Of a stretch of 19,042 nt of DNA, positions 1-6,390 are shown in pieces (position 1 is the first letter of the stretch; each line of letters begins with the position of its first letter). The notes beneath the pieces were generated by a model. It saw nothing but the letters and a program-made list of their open reading frames with translations. It did not search any database and had not been told where the DNA came from. Source of the DNA: UBA5862 sp002408105 (GTDB lineage Bacteria > Pseudomonadota > Gammaproteobacteria > Pseudomonadales > UBA5862); contig JAXHVB010000046.1 of assembly GCA_034189125.1 (NCBI GenBank), positions 1 through 19,042 of the forward strand. Direction: 5' to 3'. The translations under genes were made by a program, and so were the position numbers.

Positions 1-81
1 CAGATGACACCCAAGGCCGCTTTGGACCACCTGTACGCCTGGCAGAAAAAACTCAAAGGGGCGACCAGCGCAGAGGATTGA
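1..81 (+). CDS. mutS: DNA mismatch repair protein MutS, C-terminal end (partial)
   Basis: The window opens inside a plus-strand reading frame that ends at the TGA at 79-81. The 26 visible residues contain TPKAALDHLYAWQKKL, which resembles the usual MutS C-terminus (a TPRQAL-type helix followed by a short basic tail). MutS recognises mismatched base pairs and recruits MutL. The identification from so few residues is strengthened by position, because mutS followed by fdxA and a convergent rpoS is a known arrangement in Pseudomonas and relatives. The 5' part of the gene lies outside the window, so domain integrity cannot be judged. Confidence 0.8.
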   Translation, partial: QMTPKAALDHLYAWQKKLKGATSAED

Positions 82-340
82 GCAACCCGAGCCACAGACT
101 AGCGCGGGCGCAATAGCGCTACGACCTGCCACAACTCTGAGGGCTTAGGAACCCAATTCACCGAAGACCACTCCACTGGTCCCCGCCACGTGCTTGACCT
201 GCCAACCGACTGACTCGTTGGGATGCACCAACCTGAGGCCGCGGAGCGATCGCAGCAACGGGGCCGCACAGATGCGGATGGGACGGTAAGCTTGCTATAA
301 TTCGCGCCCGCCGAAGAACAGGCTGAGTGGGAGGGGGCTG
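82..340. other. mutS–fdxA intergenic region
   Basis: This 259-base gap holds no convincing protein gene. A 6-bp inverted repeat (TAGCGC at 100-105, GCGCTA at 116-121) lies 18 bases after the mutS stop but has no T-tract, so it is at best a weak 3'-end structure. A second short repeat (GTTGG at 217-221, CCAAC at 228-232) is also present. The right end carries the extended -10 promoter and Shine-Dalgarno sequence of fdxA. The minus-strand open frame that crosses this gap is a shadow of fdxA. Confidence 0.6.
293..301 (+). promoter_or_regulatory. Extended -10 promoter of fdxA
   Basis: TGC followed by a perfect TATAAT (296-301) forms an extended -10 element about 40 bases before the fdxA start codon. 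The region 17 bases upstream (about 273-278) is a poor match to TTGACA, as is common for extended -10 promoters. Transcription would start at about 308, giving a leader of some 33 bases. This suggests fdxA is transcribed on its own, separately from mutS. Confidence 0.7.
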
Positions 341-670
341 ATGACCTTCGTTGTGACCGAAAACTGCATCAAGTGCAAATACACGGACTGCGTCGAAGTC
401 TGTCCCGTGGACTGCTTTTACGAAGGTCCGAATTTTCTGGTCATTCACCCCGACGAGTGCATTGATTGTGGGCTCTGCGTGCCAGAATGCCCGGCGGAGG
501 CGATTTTCGATGAGGACGAACTCCCGGAAGACCAACGAGAGTTCATCGAAATCAATGCCAAGTATGCAGAAGAGTGGCCGAACATCACCGAGATCAAGGA
601 TCCACCCGCCGATGCCGATGAGTGGAAAGATGTGGCCGGCAAAAAGGCCCATCTGGCCGATTATGATTAG
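341..670 (+). CDS. fdxA: 7Fe ferredoxin FdxA ([3Fe-4S][4Fe-4S])
   Basis: This 109-residue protein is a small soluble electron carrier of the Azotobacter FdI type. The cysteine pattern matches that family. By analogy with FdI, C9, C17 and C50 would bind the [3Fe-4S] cluster and C21, C40, C43 and C46 the [4Fe-4S] cluster, while C12 and C25 are the extra cysteines also found in FdI. The acidic C-terminal half (about residues 53-109) is the usual extension of this family. A GGAGGG Shine-Dalgarno sequence at 330-335 supports the ATG at 341. The gene faces rpoS, with an inverted-repeat terminator candidate at 757-783 downstream. The physiological redox partner cannot be read from the sequence; in FdI-type proteins it is often linked to ferredoxin–NADP reductase. 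Confidence 0.95.
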   Translation: MTFVVTENCIKCKYTDCVEVCPVDCFYEGPNFLVIHPDECIDCGLCVPECPAEAIFDEDELPEDQREFIEINAKYAEEWPNITEIKDPPADADEWKDVAGKKAHLADYD

Positions 671-750
671 GGTCCAGCGTACCGCCACATCAGGCAGCTA
701 CCCCTCCGGTTCAACCGAACGACCCGCCAACCGCTCACCGCTTACCCAAC

Positions 751-880
751 AATGGAAAGGGCGGTCTATCCCAGACCGCCCTTAACGCCCACCGCGAACA
801 TCCCTCTCGCTACCATTTCCCTTCGCGCCGCTTCCGTGCAGCGCCCACCGCGACTGTGGACCGCGCATCCTGCGCCAGCA
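751..880 (-). ncRNA. rsmZ: Putative CsrA/RsmA-sequestering small RNA (RsmZ-like)
   Basis: Read on the minus strand, this stretch has five GGA motifs. GGA forms the 3-base loop of a GCGCA/TGCGC stem (863-875). It lies in the hexaloop ACGGAA of a 7-bp stem (825-844, one G·U pair). It occurs in an unpaired AGGGAA linker (817-823). It lies in the loop AGGGATG of a GCGA/TCGC-based stem (794-810, where GGATGT matches the core of the CsrA consensus). It is also in the loop GGGAT of the final 11-bp hairpin (757-783). GGA motifs displayed in loops are the binding sites of CsrA/RsmA on RsmZ, RsmY and CsrB RNAs, and Pseudomonas encodes rsmZ between fdxA and rpoS. The 5' end is not fixed: no good -10 was found, and the start could lie anywhere from about 845 to 890. 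No covariance-model search could be run here. Confidence 0.62.
757..783 (-). terminator. Rho-independent terminator hairpin, possibly bidirectional
   Basis: AAGGGCGGTCT and AGACCGCCCTT form a perfect 11-bp stem around a 5-base loop. On the minus strand the stem runs into CTTTCCATT, a modest T-tract, and the loop reads GGGAT. On the plus strand it is followed by only TTAA. It therefore best fits the 3' end of the minus-strand small RNA, and may also stop fdxA transcripts coming from the left. Confidence 0.7.
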
Positions 881-884
881 ACGG

Positions 885-902
885 TGTACGGATCAACTTA
901 GT
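885..902. promoter_or_regulatory. GacA-box-like palindrome upstream of the small RNA
   Basis: The plus strand reads TGTACG-GATCAA-CTTAGT. This matches the Pseudomonas GacA upstream element TGTAAG-N6-CTTACA at 9 of 12 fixed positions with exact spacing. It lies just upstream of the GGA-rich region. Its closeness to the first GGA hairpin (863-875) would imply a start near or below 850, or that the site is coincidental. A minus-strand sequence at 1074-1091 (TGTAAG-ACAAAC-CCTGAT) has a perfect left half but a poor right half. Confidence 0.35.
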
Positions 903-1120
903 GAAATGAAGGGAGCCGCGCCAGACCGCAAACAGGATGAAGGAGCCCGTTCAATCAGCTGCGCAAGCGGGGAATTGCCCTAATAAATCAAGGAAGTACA
1001 TCTGGCGCCAGGGCCAGAACCCCGCCGAAGCGCTGAGCGCGCACACAGGTTTTCTCGCAAGTCCTACAATCAAATCAGGGTTTGTCTTACACGCGAAGCC
1101 GGATCCGGCGCACCAGGGCC
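903..1120. other. Non-coding region between rpoS and the small RNA
   Basis: No protein gene is supported here. A 70-codon plus-strand frame (937-1149) runs antisense into rpoS and has no family resemblance. On the minus strand an AT-rich patch (TTGATTTATTA, 981-991) could be promoter-like but lacks a convincing -35/-10 pair. A perfect 12-base palindrome, GCCGGATCCGGC (1098-1109), lies 12 bases after the rpoS stop but is not followed by T residues, so the rpoS 3' end remains unassigned. Confidence 0.5.
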
Positions 1121-2131
1121 TCAGTCCCCAAACACACAGTCGCCGGTGAGGCCTTGTTGCTCCATGATCTCGCGCAGGCTGCGCAACGCCTCGACCTGAA
1201 TCTGTCTCACGCGTTCTCGAGTCAGCCCGATCTCGCGGCCGACATCCTCCAAGGTGCTGGTCTCGTAGCCACGCAGGCCGAACCGCCGTGCCAATACTTC
1301 CCGGTGCTTCTCGGACAATTCGTCGATCCAGCGCCCAAGGTTCTGCTTGAGGTCACTTTCCTGCAGCATCTCCGCCGGATCCGATACCTGCTCATCGGGA
1401 ATGGTCTCAAGGATGCTGCGCTCCGAGTCGGGAGAAAGCGATACGTCTACCGAGGAAACCCGCTCGTTGAGCGCCAGCATTTTCTTAACGTCTTCGATCG
1501 GTTTGTCCACCACTGCGGCGATTTCCTCCGCTGTGGGCTCATGGTCGAGCTTCAATGTCAATTCGCGGGCCGCCCGCAGGTACACGTTCAATTCTTTGAC
1601 GACGTGAATCGGAAGCCGAATGGTGCGGGTCTGGTTCATGATCGCCCGCTCGATCGTCTGGCGAATCCACCAGGTTGCGTAAGTTGAAAAGCGGAATCCC
1701 CGCTCGGGGTCAAACTTTTCGACGGCCCGAATCAGCCCGAGGTTCCCCTCTTCGATGACGTCGAGTAGAGTCAGCCCGCGATTGAGGTACCTGCGGCTGA
1801 TTTTGACGACCAGCCGCAGGTTGCTCTCGATCATTCGCATGCGGGCACGCTGCTCACCACGCAGCGCTCGGCGGGCAAAGTACACTTCTTCCTGCGGGCT
1901 GAGCAGTGGAGAAAAGCCAATTTCGCTCAGGTACAGCTGGGTGGCGTCCAGGGTTCTCTGAAACCCGGATTCCGCCTCAGCTTGGGCTCGCCGTCGATTC
2001 GCTCGCGACCAAGCGTCGGATTCTTCTCGGGCTTCATCTGCGGCGTCCGAACCTGTGTCGAGTTCCTCAAAGGAAATTGCCTCCTCGTACATACCCTCGC
2101 CGTCCGCTTCAGCCTGAGAAAGTAGCGTCAT
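1121..2131 (-). CDS. rpoS: RNA polymerase sigma factor RpoS (σS/σ38)
   Basis: This 336-residue protein directs RNA polymerase to general-stress and stationary-phase promoters. After an acidic N-terminus (about residues 8-45) come region 1.2 (TLDATQLYLSEIG), region 2 with RRMIESN-like (MRMIESNLRLVV), GNLGLIRAVEKFDPERGFRFSTYATWWIRQ-type sequence, region 3 with ELNVYLRAARELTLKLDHEP, and region 4 with the helix-turn-helix TLEDVGREIGLTRERVRQIQ. The length matches E. coli (330) and Pseudomonas (334). The chosen ATG has an AAGGGA Shine-Dalgarno sequence 8 bases upstream (2140-2145). A longer frame starting at a TTG at 2182 would overlap nlpD and lacks support. The gene lies 47 bases downstream of nlpD, whose coding region commonly contains the main rpoS promoter in other gammaproteobacteria. 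No such promoter was recognised here. Confidence 0.97.
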   Translation of the reverse strand: MTLLSQAEADGEGMYEEAISFEELDTGSDAADEAREESDAWSRANRRRAQAEAESGFQRTLDATQLYLSEIGFSPLLSPQEEVYFARRALRGEQRARMRMIESNLRLVVKISRRYLNRGLTLLDVIEEGNLGLIRAVEKFDPERGFRFSTYATWWIRQTIERAIMNQTRTIRLPIHVVKELNVYLRAARELTLKLDHEPTAEEIAAVVDKPIEDVKKMLALNERVSSVDVSLSPDSERSILETIPDEQVSDPAEMLQESDLKQNLGRWIDELSEKHREVLARRFGLRGYETSTLEDVGREIGLTRERVRQIQVEALRSLREIMEQQGLTGDCVFGD

Positions 2132-2178
2132 TTTTCTGGTCCCTTTGAACAATGTCAAACAAGTCATTGACTTGACGA

Positions 2179-2928
2179 TCAATTTTTCCGCGGAAGCAGC
2201 CCAAGTGGATTCATGGGGATTCCTCGGTGGCGGATCTCGAAGTGCAAGCGTCCGCGCCCACTCGCTTCCTTACCTGTTTCGGCAATGACTTGGCCAACTT
2301 TAATCTTTTCGGTTTCCTTAACGAGGAGTTTGCGGTTGTGCCCGTACGCACTGATGAAGTCATCGCTGTGTTTGATGATGACAAGGTTTCCGTAGGCCCG
2401 CAGCCCATCGCCGGCGTAGACCACCTCTCCCGCTGCGGCCGCGCGCACCGCAGTGCCGGCTGGCGCGGCGATGTCGATGCCCTTGGTCGGAGGGTCCCCC
2501 ACGCCGAATTCGCGAGCCAGGTCGCCTGCCAATGGCCAGTGCCACTGGATGCGTTGTGCCGCTGCCACCGAGGCGGTCTCGCTGGCACTCGGGGGCGTCA
2601 GCGAATCAGCCGGGCTGGTGGGTCCCGGCACTCTACTGGCTTCGCCTTCAGCCGAACCTGCAAACCGAAGGATTTGTCCAGGATAAATGGTGTAGGGCGG
2701 ACCGATCTGGTTGATGGCCGCCAGTTGACGCACGTCCAGCCCATGGCGAAACGCGATGCTGTACAGGGTATCGCCAGCCCGCACACGGTACCGACCCGGC
2801 GCAGGCGACGCCGCCTTCAGATTGCGGTAATAGCCGTACTCGCGGTGGGGTGTCGGCGCCGCGCAAGCCGCAAGCAACACACAAACTGTGGTGACCGCGA
2901 CAATACGCAAACCGGCCGGCGCCGCCAT
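2179..2928 (-). CDS. nlpD: NlpD-like murein hydrolase activator, LysM + degenerate M23 lipoprotein
   Basis: This 249-residue outer-membrane lipoprotein would activate an AmiC-type amidase during septal peptidoglycan splitting. The signal peptide ends in the lipobox LAAC with Cys22. A LysM domain follows at about residues 40-85 (YRVRAGDTLYSIA, then IYPGQILRF), then a low-complexity Ser/Pro/Ala linker and a C-terminal LytM/M23 domain. The zinc-site residues are degenerate: the first motif reads KGIDIA where active enzymes have a His, and the last reads LHFEIR where active enzymes have HxH. This is typical of NlpD and points to an activator rather than a hydrolase. The chosen ATG begins 14 bases after the DUF368 stop. 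An upstream extension to 3288 would lie wholly inside the DUF368 gene and is rejected. It is shorter than E. coli NlpD (379), mainly in the linker. Confidence 0.93.
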   Translation of the reverse strand: MAAPAGLRIVAVTTVCVLLAACAAPTPHREYGYYRNLKAASPAPGRYRVRAGDTLYSIAFRHGLDVRQLAAINQIGPPYTIYPGQILRFAGSAEGEASRVPGPTSPADSLTPPSASETASVAAAQRIQWHWPLAGDLAREFGVGDPPTKGIDIAAPAGTAVRAAAAGEVVYAGDGLRAYGNLVIIKHSDDFISAYGHNRKLLVKETEKIKVGQVIAETGKEASGRGRLHFEIRHRGIPMNPLGLLPRKN

Positions 2929-2942
2929 CCGGGCACGGCCTG

Positions 2943-3905
2943 TCACCGACGACGGGCCCACCACTCGGGCACCAACACAAGGGCAATTCCAAGGCCCATG
3001 CAGAGCACCGCGGTGCCGAGCATCGGGTCGGCATCGAGCAATTCCGCATAGTTGTTGGGGGCCAGCCCGTGCTCGACCAGGGGGACCATTTCGCCCGACG
3101 AGTCGATGCGGTAGCTGACCACCTGCCGCCAGGGCCACACTTGGTGCAAAGAACCCAAGAGCACCCCGGTCAGGGCCGCCAGCGTGGCGTTGCGCCGGTG
3201 GTGGAGCAACCAATTGAGCACGCGGGAAAAGAGCATCAGTCCAAGAATACAGCCCGCTGAAAAGGTGGCGAGAAAGCCAAGGTCCCACTCGTGCAGAGCA
3301 CGCAACACCTCATGGTACAACCCAAGGACCAACAAAATGAACGAGCCGGATATCCCGGGTAGGATCATGGCCGTGATGGCTGCGGCCCCGCCACTCAGCA
3401 CGAACAACAGGCTGGGCGACGCTGCACTCGGCTCCAGTGAGGTCAGTAGGTACCCCGCCAGGGCGCCAGCGACAGCAGACCAGAACGCGCCCTGACTCCA
3501 ACGCCCAACGCGCCCACCCAACAGCAACCCAGAAGCAGCGATCAATCCAAAGAAAAACGACCACACGGGAATCGGATGTTGCTCCAGGGCCCACACAATG
3601 ACCCGGGAAAGCGACACAACACTCGTCAGAATGCCAAGACCGAGCACGAGCAGAAACCCGGCGTTGGCCTGCTTCCAGCAAGCGACGAAACCCTGGTGGC
3701 GCCACGCCCACAAAAGACCCGGCCCGATCCGACTCAGAGCGCCGACAAGGTCCTCATAGATTCCAGTGATCAGTGCCACCGTTCCCCCAGACACACCAGG
3801 CACCAGATCCGCCGCCCCCATGGCCAAACCCCGCAGGTAGATGCCGATCGGCCGCTTCGGCGGGCGAGGCCGAGCGCTCACCTGCTGTGCATCGGGATTG
3901 GGCAT
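2943..3905 (-). CDS. DUF368 (PopT-type) undecaprenyl-phosphate translocase family membrane protein
   Basis: This 320-residue polytopic inner-membrane protein carries the two DUF368 signature loops. PGVSGGT (about residues 36-42) and PGISGSF (about 186-192) are related to each other and sit in two halves of the protein, which suggests internal pseudo-symmetry. Several hydrophobic segments separate them, and the ends are basic. DUF368 members such as Vibrio cholerae PopT return undecaprenyl phosphate across the membrane for reuse in peptidoglycan and O-antigen synthesis. The role here is inferred from family. The ATG shares one base with the pcm stop (TGATG), indicating translational coupling. 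Position between pcm and nlpD places it in the rpoS-proximal part of the operon, next to another envelope gene. Confidence 0.9.
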   Translation of the reverse strand: MPNPDAQQVSARPRPPKRPIGIYLRGLAMGAADLVPGVSGGTVALITGIYEDLVGALSRIGPGLLWAWRHQGFVACWKQANAGFLLVLGLGILTSVVSLSRVIVWALEQHPIPVWSFFFGLIAASGLLLGGRVGRWSQGAFWSAVAGALAGYLLTSLEPSAASPSLLFVLSGGAAAITAMILPGISGSFILLVLGLYHEVLRALHEWDLGFLATFSAGCILGLMLFSRVLNWLLHHRRNATLAALTGVLLGSLHQVWPWRQVVSYRIDSSGEMVPLVEHGLAPNNYAELLDADPMLGTAVLCMGLGIALVLVPEWWARRR

Positions 3906-4576
3906 CACACCGGCTGCGTCTTTGACACCAGCGGCACGAATCGCACCGCGTCGCAGTCTGTACGAAATGGCGTGCCGTCGGCCTGCTGCGTCAGCTGCAC
4001 CAGACGCTGTGCGCCCAATCCGCCAACCGGCATCACCAAGGTGCCACCGACGGCCAATTGCCGCAACAGCTCCGGGGGGACGTTTTCAGCAGCGCAGGTC
4101 ACCACGATGCCATCGAACTCACCGCCAGACGACCAGCCAAAGTGTCCATTAGAGTGATCGAAAAGCACTTGGTGATAACCCAGCTTGCGCAGCCGCTGTC
4201 GCGCCTTGGCCTGCAGTTCTCGAATCCGTTCAACCGTGTACACCTGGGCACCGAGCTCAGCAAGCACGGCGGTTTGGTAACCGCACCCGGTGCCGATTTC
4301 TAGCACGCGACTCAAAGGGCCATGCTGCCACAGCAGCTCGGTCATGCGGGCAACCACAAAGGGTTGAGAAATGGTCTGCCCATGACCAATCGGCAAGGCC
4401 TTGTCTTCGTATGCATGGTGGGCCAGTGCCTCATCCACAAACAGGTGGCGAGGAACACGTGCAAGAGCAGCCAACACCTCGGCATTGGTGACCCCTCGCT
4501 CGCGCAGCCGTTCAACCAGGCGATCGCGCTGGCCCTGGAGCCGATGCCGTGGGGCTTGTTGCGCGTTGGGCTTCAC
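3905..4576 (-). CDS. pcm: Protein-L-isoaspartate O-methyltransferase
   Basis: This 223-residue cytoplasmic repair enzyme methylates L-isoaspartyl residues in aged proteins with S-adenosylmethionine. The N-terminal substrate-side motif LPIGHGQTISQP (about residues 61-72) and the SAM-binding motif VLEIGTGCGYQTAVLAEL (about 90-107) are both intact. The start is taken as the GTG at 4576, which overlaps the surE stop as GTGA. A longer frame to 4660 would run inside surE without family support. The length is close to E. coli Pcm (208), with a slightly longer N-terminus. surE–pcm pairing is widespread and ties the gene to stationary-phase survival. Confidence 0.95.
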   Translation of the reverse strand: MKPNAQQAPRHRLQGQRDRLVERLRERGVTNAEVLAALARVPRHLFVDEALAHHAYEDKALPIGHGQTISQPFVVARMTELLWQHGPLSRVLEIGTGCGYQTAVLAELGAQVYTVERIRELQAKARQRLRKLGYHQVLFDHSNGHFGWSSGGEFDGIVVTCAAENVPPELLRQLAVGGTLVMPVGGLGAQRLVQLTQQADGTPFRTDCDAVRFVPLVSKTQPV

Positions 4577-5331
4577 CACAGCTGCGTCAACCAATCGCTG
4601 AGCAAGTCGAAGCTTTCGTAGCGTGTCATGTCCACCTGCAGAGGCGTCACTGACACACAATGCTGGCGAATCGCGTCGAAGTCAGTGCCCGGGCCTCCGT
4701 CCTCTGGCTCTCCGATGCCGCCAATCCAAAAACCCGGGTTGCCGCGTGGATCCGTGACTTTCATCGGCTGCTGGGCACGCCCACGGTGCCCGAGCCGGGT
4801 CAGGCGGACACCCTGGATTTCATCCATTGGCAGGTTCGGGACATTGATGTTGATCACCGTGCGGGGTGCCAGCACCAGGGGCTCATCCTGGGTCAGCATG
4901 CGGCGAACCACAGCCGCTGCGGTCGCATAGTGCTCCAAGGGCTCTTCGGCGAGGCGTGCCAGAGAGACGGCCATGGAGGGCGCGCCGAGTGCCCTGCCCT
5001 CCATGGCCGCCGCAACGGTGCCGGAATAGAGCACATCGTCGCCGAGGTTCGCGCCCGCATTGATCCCGGAAACCACCCGCTGGGCGTGATCGGGGAACAG
5101 CCCATTCAGGCCCAGGAACACGCAGTCCGTGGGCGTGCCGCTCAACGCGACAAACCCGTTGGGCAGGGTTCGCGGATGCAGCGAACGGTCGAGGGTCAGC
5201 GAATTGCTGGCACCGCTTCGGTCCCTGTCGGGAGCCACCACCACCACCTGAGCGATCTGCTCAAGTTCAGCCGCCAAGGCCTTAAGGCCTGTCGCTTCGA
5301 CACCGTCATCATTCGAGAGCAACAGCTTCAT
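4573..5331 (-). CDS. surE: 5'/3'-nucleotidase SurE
   Basis: This 252-residue enzyme is a metal-dependent nucleotidase of the survival protein SurE family. The expected metal ligands are present: D8 and D9 in SNDDG, S39 in DRSGASNS, and N91 in SGINAGANLGDDV, followed by YSGTVAAAMEG. The length equals that of E. coli SurE (253). The ATG at 5331 is preceded by a GGGTGG sequence at very short spacing, so the start is assigned mainly by homology. It is 15 bases downstream of truD and overlaps pcm by four bases, forming part of the same transcript. Confidence 0.96.
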   Translation of the reverse strand: MKLLLSNDDGVEATGLKALAAELEQIAQVVVVAPDRDRSGASNSLTLDRSLHPRTLPNGFVALSGTPTDCVFLGLNGLFPDHAQRVVSGINAGANLGDDVLYSGTVAAAMEGRALGAPSMAVSLARLAEEPLEHYATAAAVVRRMLTQDEPLVLAPRTVININVPNLPMDEIQGVRLTRLGHRGRAQQPMKVTDPRGNPGFWIGGIGEPEDGGPGTDFDAIRQHCVSVTPLQVDMTRYESFDLLSDWLTQLW

Positions 5332-5346
5332 ACCACCCGCACCACT

Positions 5347-6390
5347 TCAATCCACCGCCGGCCCAGTATCAACCTGGCCTGCGTTCATTGCCGCACCGTT
5401 TCGCAAACGCACCGCAGCACTCAGCACGCTGGTCGCGAAACTCCCCTTCGGCAGCCAAAAACTGGCCCAGACGGCCGCGGCTTCGGTTTCCACCTCCAGC
5501 GCCTCGGGCCACACCCACAGGGCGCGCCGGTCGTGGGTCCAATCCAGCGCTTCGGTCGCAGCCAGCCAGTCGAATTCTCGAGCCACCTCCGACTCGAACG
5601 CCTGTACCGCGCCACCTGTGGGTGGAGGCCCAGCCCCCCAGAGTGGCCCGCTGATCTTGACCTCACCATGGCGGAGGCGTGCTTCGAGCGTTGCGTCCGA
5701 GCCGTCATTGAGGAACTGGCTGCGGCCGTTGCCGAGCAGAATCAGGTCCCCAAGGCATGGCCTGAGGTGGCCCGCGCGCGCCAGCCGACGCACGGCGACC
5801 CGATTGAACACGGCGCTGCGCAGGGCCGAGTACCAGATGCCGCGCACTGTCCGTTTCGGCGCGCGCTCTTGGCCACGCAGCCAGCGCCGCGCGCCTTTCA
5901 GGTTGTCACCCAGAACGCCGAATCGCTGAGGTCCAAATAGGTTGGCACAGCCTTCAGCGCCCACCCGTGTCAAACCTTCGGCTACCGCCTGGGCGTCCTC
6001 GCAATGAAGGCGAATTCTAAACCCGTTTCCTCGGTGGCTGCCGCGGCGCAGTTTTTTGGTGTGCCGGACGCCACGCAACAACTCAACGCCCGGAATTTCC
6101 CACTCGCTCCAGCGCAGCCGATTACCCGAATCCGGCAGACTGAACCACTGGGTGGTGCGGGCGTGTCGGTCTTTCAGGCCGGAGTAGCCGACATCACGCT
6201 GGTTGCACTCCGCACGCTGGGCCAACGACCGAGCCACCCAGGCAGTGTTTTGACCGGTTTTTCGCACCTGCAGCCAAAGGTGATCCCCACTGCCTTCCGG
6301 CTCGAACCCAAGCGTCTCATCCACCTGAAATTCTTCCGCGAAACTTTTATATGTCGCTGCTGGAAGGGGCGTGCGGGCGGTACGATTCAT
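5347..6390 (-). CDS. truD: tRNA pseudouridine(13) synthase TruD
   Basis: This 347-residue enzyme converts U13 of certain tRNAs to pseudouridine. The catalytic motif GYSGLKDRHARTTQWFSL holds the catalytic Asp at residue 74 (D80 in E. coli). The later family motifs RRGSHRGNGFRI and NLFGPQRFG are also present. The length agrees with E. coli TruD (349). The ATG overlaps the ispF stop as ATGA, and AAGAGGGA directly precedes it. The C-terminal 50 residues are less conserved and rich in Ala and Trp. It belongs to the ftsB–ispD–ispF–truD–surE–pcm chain. Confidence 0.95.
   Translation of the reverse strand: MNRTARTPLPAATYKSFAEEFQVDETLGFEPEGSGDHLWLQVRKTGQNTAWVARSLAQRAECNQRDVGYSGLKDRHARTTQWFSLPDSGNRLRWSEWEIPGVELLRGVRHTKKLRRGSHRGNGFRIRLHCEDAQAVAEGLTRVGAEGCANLFGPQRFGVLGDNLKGARRWLRGQERAPKRTVRGIWYSALRSAVFNRVAVRRLARAGHLRPCLGDLILLGNGRSQFLNDGSDATLEARLRHGEVKISGPLWGAGPPPTGGAVQAFESEVAREFDWLAATEALDWTHDRRALWVWPEALEVETEAAAVWASFWLPKGSFATSVLSAAVRLRNGAAMNAGQVDTGPAVD

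Noticed and set aside
125..292. GGA motifs on the plus strand upstream of fdxA as a second Rsm-like RNA
   Set aside because: About five GGA motifs occur, not far above what is expected for this base composition, and only short 3-5 bp stems are near them. No terminator follows; a promoter for fdxA does.
158..688. A 176-codon minus-strand frame over fdxA and its promoter
   Set aside because: It is antisense to a clear ferredoxin gene. The hydrophobic appearance comes from reading the reverse complement of acidic codons.
1074..1091. TGTAAG-ACAAAC-CCTGAT on the minus strand as a far-upstream GacA box
   Set aside because: The left half is perfect but the right half matches only two of six positions, a level expected by chance in this region.
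1098..1109. Palindrome GCCGGATCCGGC as rpoS terminator
   Set aside because: It has no loop and no following T-tract on the minus strand, so it lacks the features of an intrinsic terminator.
937..1149. A 70-codon plus-strand frame between the small RNA and rpoS
   Set aside because: No Shine-Dalgarno support beyond chance, no known motif, and its end is antisense to rpoS.
2929..3288. N-terminal extension of nlpD to 3288
   Set aside because: It lies inside the DUF368 gene, has no similarity to NlpD, and would bury the lipoprotein signal peptide that starts at 2928.
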